From the NCBI GenBank assembly GCA_039105265.1, contig JAPFFF010000034.1:1178001-1242000 (forward strand): 64,000 bases of DNA. Direction: 5' to 3'. Shown here in pieces: positions 1 through 10,800 of this stretch. Below the pieces are notes generated by a model that ran no database searches, was not told where the DNA came from, and saw only the letters and a program-made list of their open reading frames with translations. Position 1 is the first letter of the stretch; each line of letters begins with the position of its first letter. The position numbers and the translations under genes were made by a program. This DNA comes from Tritrichomonas musculus (taxonomy: Eukaryota > Parabasalia > Tritrichomonadida > Tritrichomonadidae).

Positions 1-2
1 AT

Positions 3-1189
3 TTAAAACCAGAAAATTATTGGCCCAGAATATCAGAAGTAGCCTTTTCAAAATTTTTCGATTCTTTAAATTCATCTAGATCAGATTATTCCTCATTTAC
101 TTACATGGCTCCTGAAGTTATAAAATACAATAATTTTTATCCAAAATCTGATGTTTATTCCTTTGGCATTATAATGTATGAAGTAATTATGGGGCATCGT
201 GCATATTCAAAGATAATGGAAAAAAAAGTTACAATATCTATCAACTTAAATCGAAAATATTAAAAGGCTTACGACCAGAATTTAATATCTCAATTAAGAA
301 AGGTTTACAACTTCTTATTGAACGATGTTGGTTTAAAGATCCATTTGAAAAGCCAACTTTTTCAGAACTTTACATCAATCTAAGTTTATTAGAAGAAGGA
401 TTTGATGGTGAATTTCATGAAAAATTTGATGAAAGTGAACTAGATGAACACAAATATTGTTTAAAAGATGTTGATGCTAGCCAAATCATCAATTATATTA
501 CAGATATAAATGATGAAACAGATGAGGCGATAAAATTAAGAACAGAGATACAAAAACTAAAGACTGAAGTTAGTACATTAAATGAAACAATTCAAGATCA
601 ATCCGAAGTCATTAAAACCAAAAACGACGAAATTAAAAATTTGAAAGATCTGATTAAAAAGCAATCAGATCAATTTGAAGCCAAAATTGAAGTCGAGCAC
701 TATGAAATGAAGTACATGAGAGAATTTCTTCTTCAACATGTCAGAAATCAATTCTTAGAAACAAAATCACATTCAAGTGCAGAAAAGCTTTTGTCAACAA
801 TTGATGACATGTTCAATGACGCAAATGTTTTTGAACTTTTTGCTGAATTCTGTAAGAATAAATTATGTCCTGAATACATTTATTACATTGAAGATATGGC
901 TGCTTATTATAATATGAAAGAAGATTGTAAGCCACTTTTGTTTTTCGACTTTAGAGATAAAAATTTCAAAGAAGGAGCGCCTTACTTCTTGAATATTCAA
1001 GTTAACGTGATTAAAGAAATTCGTGCTGCCAAAGAACCTGCTCCTGAATTACTTGATAAAGTTCTTCAGTTAGTTTATGCGGTTTGCAAAGTTCAATTAA
1101 TCGTAGAATTCAAATATTCTTCGAAGTATATTGAATATATGTCAAATCCAAAAAATCATAGAAGAAGATCATCAAAAAAGTTTAATTAA
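3..1189 (+). pseudogene. Kinase-like protein (TKL type), 3' part, one frame break
   Basis: The window opens inside a kinase-like domain: LKPEN, then an activation-segment APE motif (YMAPEV) and a subdomain IX block (KSDVYSFGIIMYEV). The reading frame then ends near position 260. The match continues in a second frame from about 233 with LKGLRPEF, RCWFKDP and KPTF, a charged coiled-coil stretch (about 500-660) and an unrecognised helical tail to 1189. The frame change falls at a run of eight A (222-229). This is either a real one-base change or a homopolymer sequencing error. The DFG position reads VAF, so the parent protein was probably catalytically inactive. The catalytic-loop HRD lies off the left edge. 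No ATG is visible. Confidence 0.75.
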
Positions 1190-1465
1190 ATATCAGAATT
1201 ATTGTTTTTATTTTGATTTTAAATAAATAAAAAGAATAGACAATTATCCTCATTATGAAGTTTTTTTTTTTTAAAAAAAAAAAAATGAAAATATTTTAAA
1301 AAATCAATCAATCAAGTCATTTTTGTATTCAACACAATTTTTCTGAATAGTATTGAATAATGAAAATAATTATCTCAATTTTGAAATAAAAAATTATTAA
1401 TTTTCAATAATTAATTGTAAATTGAATTATATGCCAAAATGAAAAGCAGTTTATATAAAAAAAAA

Positions 1466-3925
1466 TTAAGCTAATACTTTACTTATTGTTTCTGTGTCAG
1501 ATGGAAAAGCACCATCTTCAATTAGATTGACAGAAGATGGAATTGATACTTTTTTCAATGAAACGCAGCCATTAAAAGCAGCATGTGAGATTGTTGTAAC
1601 AGAAAAAGGAATTGTTACATGTCTGAGTGAAGTGCAGCCATCAAATGTCTTTCCTTTTATTTCACTCATTGAATCAGGCAGTGATATCTTTTCCAATGAC
1701 GAGCACTCAGCAAACGCGTACTGGCCAATATCAGCTACTGAAGAAGGTAAAGAAATACGAGACAATGAAGAGCATTTATAAAATGCTCCTCTGCCAATTT
1801 TGGTAACAGAAGAAGGGATTGTTACTTGAGCCAATGAAGTGCACTTTTTAAACATCGATGCTTCAATTTTGTTTATAGAAGAAGGAATGATTATTGAAGG
1901 CAACGAAGTGCACTCTTCAAAAGCTGAATCACCGATTTTTGTCACCGAGGAAGGAATGATTATTTTGATCAATGATGAGCATCCTTTAAATGCTGCAGAA
2001 CCGATTGATATAACAGATGCCGGCATCGTTATTTGCATCAATGATTGGCACTTATTGAATGTTCCTTCCTTGATCTCAGTGACAGACGCTGGTATCGTTA
2101 TCTCAGTCAATGATGAACAGCCGTTGAATGCAAAAGAGCCAATCAATGTTACAGACATCGGTATTGTTATTTCACTCATGTTGGTGCAACCACTGAATGA
2201 GTACTCTCGAATCGTTGCAACAGAGTTCTTGTCAAGTTCAACTTTGTTGATGTTCAAGTCATCATTGAATGCTTGATCGGTCTGTGAAATGGTCGTTATA
2301 AAAAGTTGGATCTTGATGTGATTTCCTTTATTTTTCTTCAGTTTTAAGGTCGATTTGTAATCGTTCTTGAATGAAGACGATGGATACTTGAGATCAAACA
2401 AAACATCAGAAAATTGAGACAATATTTGGTCAAAGTCAGGTGAATTGAAACAATCATTTTTGACAAGTAAATCGGTCGCATTCCACAAAAAGCGAATCTG
2501 TGTTTCTTCTTCCTTGACATCATCAAGTAAACTTTGACTGTCATTCGCCGTTATTTTGAAGTATGAAGACAATTCTCTCGCATTGAATTTTGAGAGATAA
2601 TGAAGAACGGTTTTCACCTTTGGAAAGAATGAATTGACCTTTTCATTTTGACCTTTAGAAATGAAGGATTTTTGTGCTTTTAATGAAAGATTGTTAAAAC
2701 TACTTATCGTGACATCCGTTGTATTTTCAATGTCACTTTTTGGTTCAATTTCAGTTGTGTCACTTTTCGATCTCTCCTTCTTCTCGAGTTGATCGAGTCT
2801 CTCCTTGATCATCTCGTTTTCTTTGCGGAGTTCCTCGATCTGCGCTTTCATCAGCTGATTCTCATCTTTCAGCTGAGAATTCTCAGTTTTTATTGGGCCA
2901 AATAAGCTCTCAATTTTCTCTTCAAATTGGCTTAATTTGAGCTCAATGTCACTGTTCAATGAGAGCTGGCTGCTGATCGATTCAGCGTAAGAAGCAACGT
3001 CTGCTGGATCGACATCATCAAGATAATATTTGTTAGGAATATTATCGTTCTCTTCAGAATCTTTTTCTTCATAAATATTCTCAATATTGAATGCCAACTT
3101 TTTGAATAGTTCATCAAAAGTTGGTCGTTCTTTTTGATCTTTTGACCAGCACTTTTCTATCAATTTTTGAATGGGCTTTTTAACTCGTGTCGTAAACTTT
3201 GGACGATAGTTCTCATTTGTAACTTTCTTCGCTAGCTGTAATGGAGTCATTTTCCCTTTGGCAAGAAGTGGATAGGGCGGTGAATCGGTAACAATTTCGT
3301 ACATTATTATTCCAAATGAATAAACATCAGCTTTTCCGTTGTATGGCTTTCCTTTTAATATTTCAGGAGCTGTATATACTGAATTAATCGATTGAGATTG
3401 GCTTGTTGAATAAAAATAATCCGATAAAAGTGGATGAAAATTTTGATCAAGTAAAATATTGCTAGGTTTAAGATTTTTATGAATGATTTGACGTAAATGA
3501 AGATACATCATCCCTCTGGTAATGCCAACAAGAATAATTTGGCGGGTTGTATTATCGATAATTTCAGCTTTTTGAACATTTTGTATTTTTTGAAGATAAT
3601 TTGCTAGTGAACCTTTCTCTGTAAATTTCGTAAAAATTGTGACATTCTTCACATTGTTGAAATCTAATGTTGAGTAACCAATAAATTTATTAATGGTTGG
3701 ATGTTGGCATTTTACTAGAATTCCAAGCTCATGGCTAAAAGATTTCTTGTTTTGACTCTCTTTTTTATCAGAACCTAAAATTTGCGCTCTAAGTTGTTCG
3801 CCAGTTTCAATATTCTCGACTAAATAAGCTGTACCAATATCTGCATTTTCGATTTGTTTAATAATTTTAAAATCCTTTATGTCTAAGACAGGATTAAAAG
3901 GTTGACTTGGGCAATCCTTTTTCAT
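1466..3925 (-). CDS. Kinase-like protein with coiled coil and BspA-type leucine-rich repeats
   Basis: Kinase fold at about residues 15-285, a charged coiled coil at about 330-390, an uncharacterised helical region, then about ten 23-residue BspA (Treponema-type) leucine-rich repeats of the pattern ITIPSSVTxIGxxAFxxCSSL from about 560 to the end. Key kinase residues are changed: the VAIK lysine position reads AQIL, HRD reads HKN, and the glycine loop is not glycine-rich. LKPSN, SDYF and TAPE are recognisable. It is therefore predicted to be a pseudokinase that may act as a scaffold. The ATG chosen at 3925 follows TCAA and is the first ATG in frame; an earlier TTG also keeps the frame open. Trichomonad genomes carry large BspA families; this kinase-coiled coil-BspA order is seen here directly. 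Substrate and partner are unknown. Confidence 0.85.
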   Translation of the reverse strand: MKKDCPSQPFNPVLDIKDFKIIKQIENADIGTAYLVENIETGEQLRAQILGSDKKESQNKKSFSHELGILVKCQHPTINKFIGYSTLDFNNVKNVTIFTKFTEKGSLANYLQKIQNVQKAEIIDNTTRQIILVGITRGMMYLHLRQIIHKNLKPSNILLDQNFHPLLSDYFYSTSQSQSINSVYTAPEILKGKPYNGKADVYSFGIIMYEIVTDSPPYPLLAKGKMTPLQLAKKVTNENYRPKFTTRVKKPIQKLIEKCWSKDQKERPTFDELFKKLAFNIENIYEEKDSEENDNIPNKYYLDDVDPADVASYAESISSQLSLNSDIELKLSQFEEKIESLFGPIKTENSQLKDENQLMKAQIEELRKENEMIKERLDQLEKKERSKSDTTEIEPKSDIENTTDVTISSFNNLSLKAQKSFISKGQNEKVNSFFPKVKTVLHYLSKFNARELSSYFKITANDSQSLLDDVKEEETQIRFLWNATDLLVKNDCFNSPDFDQILSQFSDVLFDLKYPSSSFKNDYKSTLKLKKNKGNHIKIQLFITTISQTDQAFNDDLNINKVELDKNSVATIREYSFSGCTNMSEITIPMSVTLIGSFAFNGCSSLTEITIPASVTEIKEGTFNKCQSLMQITMPASVISIGSAAFKGCSSLIKIIIPSSVTKIGDSAFEECTSLPSIIIPSSINKIEASMFKKCTSLAQVTIPSSVTKIGRGAFYKCSSLSRISLPSSVADIGQYAFAECSSLEKISLPDSMSEIKGKTFDGCTSLRHVTIPFSVTTISHAAFNGCVSLKKVSIPSSVNLIEDGAFPSDTETISKVLA

Positions 3926-4245
3926 TTGATTTTTTCTAATTTGGAACCCTTCTTTCAGAAAATTGAATGACAAAAATTGAATACTTCATAATTAAAATTT
4001 TATAATATCTTGATAAATCTTCATTTTAATAATTATTTTAATATAATTTTAAGAAATATATTTTATTAAGGTCAGAAATTTGGCCAATATTATATAAATA
4101 ATTCTACTAGGTCTATCACGAAATAAAAATTGCGGCCTTTTTGCCGATACCTTTAGAATTCTGAGATTTTATTTGTGTTTAATTCTTTGATTTATTTAGA
4201 ATTACAAATAACAAAAGCAAAACAAAACCAAAAAATATTTTTTAA

Positions 4246-5663
4246 TTAAATTAATTTTTCAGTTTTAGCAATTATTTGTTCAATATCAGTTCCAGGCAAT
4301 TTTTTAAGCCAATTTATTGTCTTTTTCTCAATCATTAACCATGAGTTCTTTTCATTTGGTAGTTTTACTCTTATAGCAGCAGCAGCAAGAACTGTAGCAA
4401 TGCATTTATTTTCATCATCCTTATTTGTCATTTTAATGCCATCTGTGCTTTTCACATCAATTCCAAGCATATTATTGACAGCTTGTGAATCCTCACAATA
4501 ACCATCCACAATTTGATAATTTGTTATTGATAACATGTCAAATTTCAATGAAGAATTAGATCGACCATTAAAAGAACTTTGTTGCTTATCATCATCACCA
4601 TCATCTGAATCTCCTCGGTGTTTTTCAGGAGGTTCAAGAATATCACATTGACTTTTATCACTACTTGCATCAGGATCACTACAATCCCAAAAACATTCTT
4701 CATCATCATATTCGCATTTGAAAACACATGAATTGCAACAAGTTGGCACTTGAAGCATCATATGTCTAATCATTAAAATAGAAGCACCAACATAGCCAAT
4801 ATATTTATTTCGACAACTTTTTGTATTTCTTCATTAGATAAATATCTTTTATTTTCAATTGCTTTTAAATAATTAAAAGCCAGAATTGAATTTCCAAATT
4901 TTTCGTCTTCAATTTCAACTTTTTCAATGGGAATTTCAATTGTTTCTTTTTCATACATTCCACTAATCAAAATTCCTTTCGAAAAAACTGATGGCATCTT
5001 TTTTATCACGATGATATATAACTGCTGAACCTTTTGGACTGATTGGAGGAAGTGGAAAAGATGATATTTCAATGAATCATTATCTTCACCTTCAAGATGA
5101 ATTTCAACTGACATAAACGATGGATAAAGTGAAGATTCTAATTGTGGAATGACTTTTTCACTAGTTGAATCACCTTCTTGTACAAAAACACATTTCCCGC
5201 CTGATGAAAACTATCACCGAAAAGTGTAAAGTTTTGCTATCACTTACTTCTCCATCATTCATGGTGAAAATTTGAAGTTGTCCATGGCGGTTTTGATCGG
5301 CCAAAATATTTTGGCTAGATCAATGGCTTCTTTTGCTGTATGGTTTGTATATTCTTTGGATGAAATAAACAACATTTCATATGATGATCCAAATCGATAT
5401 ACATTGAAATATGATTTGGGTGGAATTGATTTGATAAATAATTCTAGGCATTCAGATGCTTTTTTAATTGATTGACCACTCATCGATTCACTACAATCTA
5501 CTACCAATATAAATTCTGAATTTGTATATGTGGTAACAGGAAGATTGGGTGCTATGGTAAGTGCACATTCATCATATTTAGATGAAGAAGATGTTGATAA
5601 TATTGCTGAACTTTGGATATTTTCTTGTAATTCAAACCTAAACCTTGTTTTTTTTATTTGCAC
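4246..5663 (-). pseudogene. Decayed von Willebrand factor A-domain protein (VWA5A-like)
   Basis: Three or four reading-frame pieces line up as one former protein. Piece 5663-5259 holds a VWA domain with the MIDAS motif DCSESMSG and the following LELFIKSIP strand. A short piece in another frame has NDGEVSDS (the usual TDGEVSD region). Piece 5114-4773 continues the VWA C-terminal part. Piece 4773-4246 ends with a tail (SWLMIEKKTINWLKKLPGTD) typical of VIT/VWA5A-like proteins. At least three frame changes separate the pieces, and the N-terminal VIT domain is missing. VWA proteins of this class are intracellular or surface adhesion and binding proteins. The gene is clearly dead in this copy unless the assembly is poor here. 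Confidence 0.75.
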
Positions 5664-5899
5664 CTCCTATTCAAAATAAACTATATTTTCTTCATTAATA
5701 AATAGGTTTCAAAAACCATGTATGCATAATTTAAATAATTTATATAATGTAGTATTATTTATAATTTTAAAATAAATTTAAATGGGTGGTTATCAATATA
5801 ATGCAATTTTAATTTAAATGGAAGGTGAAAATAAAAAACAAGGTTTACATTCCCAAAAACCACGCCATTCAATTTTGTGAATATATTGAAATTGTTTAA

Positions 5900-6964
5900 A
5901 TGTTTTCTCTCAATTTTTTCAATATCATTGAATTATATTTTTTATTAGTGGTTCAAAGTTTTTCTACAAGCAAAGGTCCAACACTGCAAAGTGATGCTTC
6001 CCAACCAAATACCGAAACAAGTCTTGATAGATCTACTAGTTCCCAAGCAAATTTTCCAACAATTAATAATAATCAAAATATATCAAAAAATTACAACATT
6101 CTGCACCACTCAAATCTTATCCAACGAAATCAGGGGATAAATCTTGATGATCCATTTAGACCTAAAGAAGAATTACAAATAGTTTTTGTGCATGCATGCA
6201 ATAGAGTTAACTTTTACAGGTTTCTTTCTGGAGTAGACCTAGTTGAGAGAAGTTATGATACAACATCTCTTCGATATTTTCAATTAGCTTCATTGTGCTT
6301 AGAAAAAAACGATAAATTGAGATGGAGTGCTATTAAATGGATGCATCAATGGGAGCAAAATGGTCTAATTTTGGAGGTGGAGGCTGTGGTACATGCCAAA
6401 ATACAAACTTCATGTCAGGCCATAATGTCAACGGTCTTGGGCATAGAAGACAAATCCTTAATCCGCTTTTGAACAAATGCGTTACAGCGAGTACAAATAC
6501 TCGTGCACCCCTCTTAACGTTTGATTATTCAATGAAAGAAGTTTAGAAGGATCCATCAAAATGTATCGCCTATCCACCTCCTGGTCCTTTTGAAAAATAA
6601 TAATGCAATGCCCACTGATGCAAAGGTATCTGTTGTTTGTAATAAGGAACAAAGCCCAGTTACTCCAGAATTTTGGAATATAGGACGTGATGCGACATAT
6701 CCTAGAATTGTGAAATTTAGGGCTGGAAGATTGAACCCAAATACCAATTGTCAGGTTTCTATTATAAGCGATTCTTTAGATACAGAATGGAAATGTGCCG
6801 TCAAGGCTGTCAATTGCTCTGCTGTCGATTTTTCTTCTCAGAAAAAATGTCTCTCTGGTGGAGCAATTTCAATAGTTGTCATTCTTGTTGTCGCAGGCAT
6901 TGTAGTTGCTGTTCTTTTTATAATTAAAAAGAGAAAGAACAGTGATTCACTTCTCAATTTTTAG
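5900..6964 (+). pseudogene. CAP/SCP-like secreted, membrane-anchored protein, broken
   Basis: The start at 5900 gives a hydrophobic signal-like N-terminus, then a Ser/Asn-rich stretch. The frame changes near 6330 to one carrying GGCGTC and GHRRQILNP. GHRRxILNP is typical of CAP (SCP/PR-1) domains. A TAG at 6544 and a TAA at 6598, followed by a further frame change at an A run, lead to the last piece (6590-6964). That piece has a cysteine-containing extracellular region, one transmembrane helix (about IVVILVVAGIVVAVLF) and a short basic tail. The whole would have been a type I surface protein. At least two frame changes and two stops make it a pseudogene. CAP proteins are a known surface and secreted family in trichomonads; the family call rests mainly on the GHRR block. 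Confidence 0.65.
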
Positions 6965-7226
6965 AACCTAAACTTCTATTTGAAATTTTTCTAATCAGAA
7001 GTAAGTTTAACTTTTAAATAATAATTAGTCATTCGGCATTTTTTTTTTCCCCAGAGTATTTTGATCGAAATTATATTTGAAGAAGTATATGGTGTAAACC
7101 TCTCAATTTTTTATGAACTATAAATCTAAATAGAAATATTTCATCTATATATTATTGTACAGTTTGTCTTCTTATGACAGCCATTTGAGCATTTGAAAAA
7201 ATAATAAAATTATTTAATTAACTCAA

Positions 7227-7262
<36 letters not shown>

Positions 7263-7814
7263 TATAGATGAAAAAAGTGAAATACACTATGTTTTTATTT
7301 ATTTATAATTTGAACGATCTCCAATTGATGTTGCAGTAAAAGGAATAGTTATTTAAATTTATGATGGATATTCATTGAAAGCCTAATCTCCAATTGATGT
7401 TGCAGAAGAAGGGATTGAAATTTGTCTTAGTGATGAAAATTATTTGAACATATTACTTCTATCATTGTTATGAAACATTAGCAAAACTTGATCGATGGGA
7501 TTTATGAAATGTGATATAGCATTGGGTTTTCATTGAAATGTTAAACTTTTCAATATCTTTTGGATTATCTCTTTTGGATGTACTTTACAGGTTTTTAGGG
7601 AATACAATCAACCAAAGTCATAAATAATTCATTTATTTCATAGTTTTTTAAAAGAAAAGCTAAAATATGTAATAATTGCGAAATTTTGGGAATATTCTAA
7701 GCAATACTTTTAATATAAAAAATTTAAGCTACTTTTAAGAAATCGGAACATTTATTTAGCCACATCAATAGTATTTGGTTTAGCTGTTATGATAAAATTG
7801 AATGAATTAATAAT
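6965..7814. other. Gene-poor spacer with poly-A run
   Basis: AT-rich DNA between the broken CAP-like gene and the ankyrin gene. It holds a run of 28 A at 7234-7261 and a short decayed BspA repeat (listed separately). Nothing else is recognised. Confidence 0.6.
7316..7450 (-). pseudogene. Decayed BspA leucine-rich repeat fragment
   Basis: Read on the minus strand, this stretch gives about two BspA units: ISIPSSATSIGD, then a stop, then ITIPFTATSIGD. Stops interrupt the frame. It is a small relic of a BspA gene, lying just downstream of the ankyrin gene. Confidence 0.55.
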
Positions 7815-10800
7815 TTAAAAAGATGCGTTGAGTACATCATCGCCATCATCATCGTTGTTATCATCATCATCACCATCATCATCGTTGTTATCATCATCAT
7901 CATATGCGTTGCCATACTGCAACTTTTTCTGAGTAATTACAGAAATTAAGTTACTTAAATATTGCTCTTTAGTCAGAGAATCGTTTGATTTATCGAAAAT
8001 GTCAAATTCATTTTTGTTACCAACTTTTTGAACAATTTGTAAAGCATCTTCATTTTCATTATTTCTGCAATGAAAATCAAGATCATCTTTCGTGAAAAGA
8101 ATTTGAATATTTTTATCAAGAAGGTGATAACAAGCAACCATCAATGGTGTTTCATCATTAGAATTTTTCACATTAACATCAAAAACATTTAATTCAAGAA
8201 AAGATTTAAGAATTTTTGAATTTTTAGAACCAGCAGCCAAATGAAGATAAGTTTCATAACTGGCCTTTGCATTTTGATCATCATCTCTTTTATCCATAAG
8301 AAATCTCTCTCTTTCACAAATGGCATTTATATTTTGATCATCATCTCTTTCATCCATAAGAAATCTCTCTTTTTTATTTAAAATTTTTTGATTAAAATCA
8401 ATTTTATGAGTTTCCAATAAAGCATGAACAAGTATGTAATCATTATTGTAGATCGCATATTCTAATGGGAAAATTGATAATTTATTTTGCTTATTTACAT
8501 CACATCCATTTTCAACAAGTAATTTAACAACATCTTCAGTTACTTTTTTTTGTTTTATATGACTCATTAATGGATATCTTTCTGTTTTTTCAATATTCAT
8601 TAAAAATGATTCATTCTTTAAATCAATGACATTATTATGTTCTTTATCATAATTGATTAAATATGTCAATGAATCAAGAGAATATTTATTTATTTTCAAT
8701 GAAAACATAAAGAGTGTCCTGAGTAATTCAGCAGAAACAACAAAAGGACCATATTTTCCTTCAAATATTTCTTTGAGAATTTCAATGCAATTTAATGACA
8801 ACAATTGTTGAAATGATTCTGTATCATTGAAGAATTCATTAATTAAATTATTATCTTTTAATATATTTAAGAAGTTTCTGACATTTTCCTTTTTAATTGA
8901 TGACATTAATAAATGTATAGATTTGGACAGTTTTGATTTATTTTTATCAAAAGTTGGATGCTTAATTATATGTTCAAATCCGGCCAAATTTGATCTTTTT
9001 GCAGCTTGTGTTAAAGCAGTTTCTTCACTTCTAAATAAAGTAGAACTATCATCCCAATTATAACCCCAAGAATTGCCATTTCGACTTCTTTTTGGATTTA
9101 TAATGACGCAATTTACATCAAATAAATTCAGCGATAGAAGAATGTCAAAAATTTCATCATTAGAAATAGTGAAAGCATAATCAGCACGACTTTCAATTGG
9201 ATCAAATCTTGGATTATTAACTAAAAGTTTAACAATTTCAACATATTGTTTTTGAGAAGCGATTATCAATGCACTTTCATAAACATAATTAGTCATGTTA
9301 ATATTTGTTCTTGGATCATTAATTAGTAATTCAGCTATGTCAACTCTTTCTTCTTTTAGTGCTGATATTAATGGTGTGTTTCCATTCTTGGGTGAAAATA
9401 TATTGATATCAAAATCATCAAAATTAAGGAAGATTTGAACAAGTTTTATATCAATATTTTTATTTGAGCAAATATTCAAAAAGAGAATTTGATTTTTTTC
9501 ATCAAAAATCATTTGAATATTATCAATACTTAGAAGATTTTGTAATGTTGTAATCACATCTTCATTGGTGTAATTCTTATTTGTTTTATTATTATTTTGG
9601 TTATTATTTCTATTAAATGCATAATTATTATTATTTATATTAAATCCATATTTGTTATTATTCCGATTATTGTCATTATTTATAGAAATTGAATTAATTA
9701 ATGCTTCTAATAGAAAATCAACTGATTCTCTATGATATATGATGTCTTTGCCTGAAAATGAAATAATTTCATTTATAATTGGTAGATTCATTTGATTAGC
9801 AGCAATAATTAATGATGTCGTGTTATTTTTATCATATAAATATGGGTTTATTGAAGGAACAGATAATAGTAATTTTACTATTTCTAAATTATTTTTCTGA
9901 ACAGCAAGGTTTAGTGGTGTTTCACAGTTTGTATTTGCTAAATTGCAATTTATTCTAGGATCATTAATTAATGACTGTACAATATCAGTTCTTTGTGCTT
10001 TAACAGCCGATGTCAATGCAGTTTCTCCACTTACTACTGAAACACAGTTAACATTAATTTTGTCAATTTTAAGGAAAAATTGAACAATTTTTATGTCAAT
10101 GTTTTGTCTGGAACAAATTTCAGGGAAATACATTTGATTTTTTTCATCTAAAACAATTTCAATATTAGGAATATTTTGAAGTATTTCTAATATTTTTCTG
10201 GTGTCCATAATTGAATTACTTGTTTTAGTATTGTTATTCTTATTATAACCACTCCAAGCAGAACTACCCCAAGCAGAACTACCCCAAGCAGAACTACTCC
10301 AAGCACGACCCCAATTATGATTACCATTATAATTGTAATTGCTTTTATTGGACGATGGATCTTTTAATAACATTCTTAATAAAACATCAATTGATTCACG
10401 ATGATAGACAATATTTTTGCCTGAAAAAGAGATGATTTCTTTTATCATTGGAAATCTCATTTGATTAACAGCAAGCATCAAAGGTGTGTGATTATTTTTG
10501 TCATATAAATATGGATTTATTGATGGAATTGCTAGAAGTCTTTGAAGGATTTCTAAACTATCTTTATTAATAGCAACATGTAATGCTGTTCCATCTTCAG
10601 AGCCTCGATTGATAAATGTCGGTTTAGAGTTATATTTTAATATAATGTTAACAATTTCAAGACTTTTCACTGATACTGCATCAATTAAGCATTCATCATA
10701 AAAAATGCCTCTTTCAACTAAAAACTCAACAAAATTAACATTTGAATTTCTAATGGCTGGTGAAAGAAGAGGCAAAAATAATGATTTATCAAATTCAAGA

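Noticed and set aside
1494-2276. Open frames on the plus strand opposite the BspA repeats
   Set aside because: They come from the regular BspA unit read on the other strand.
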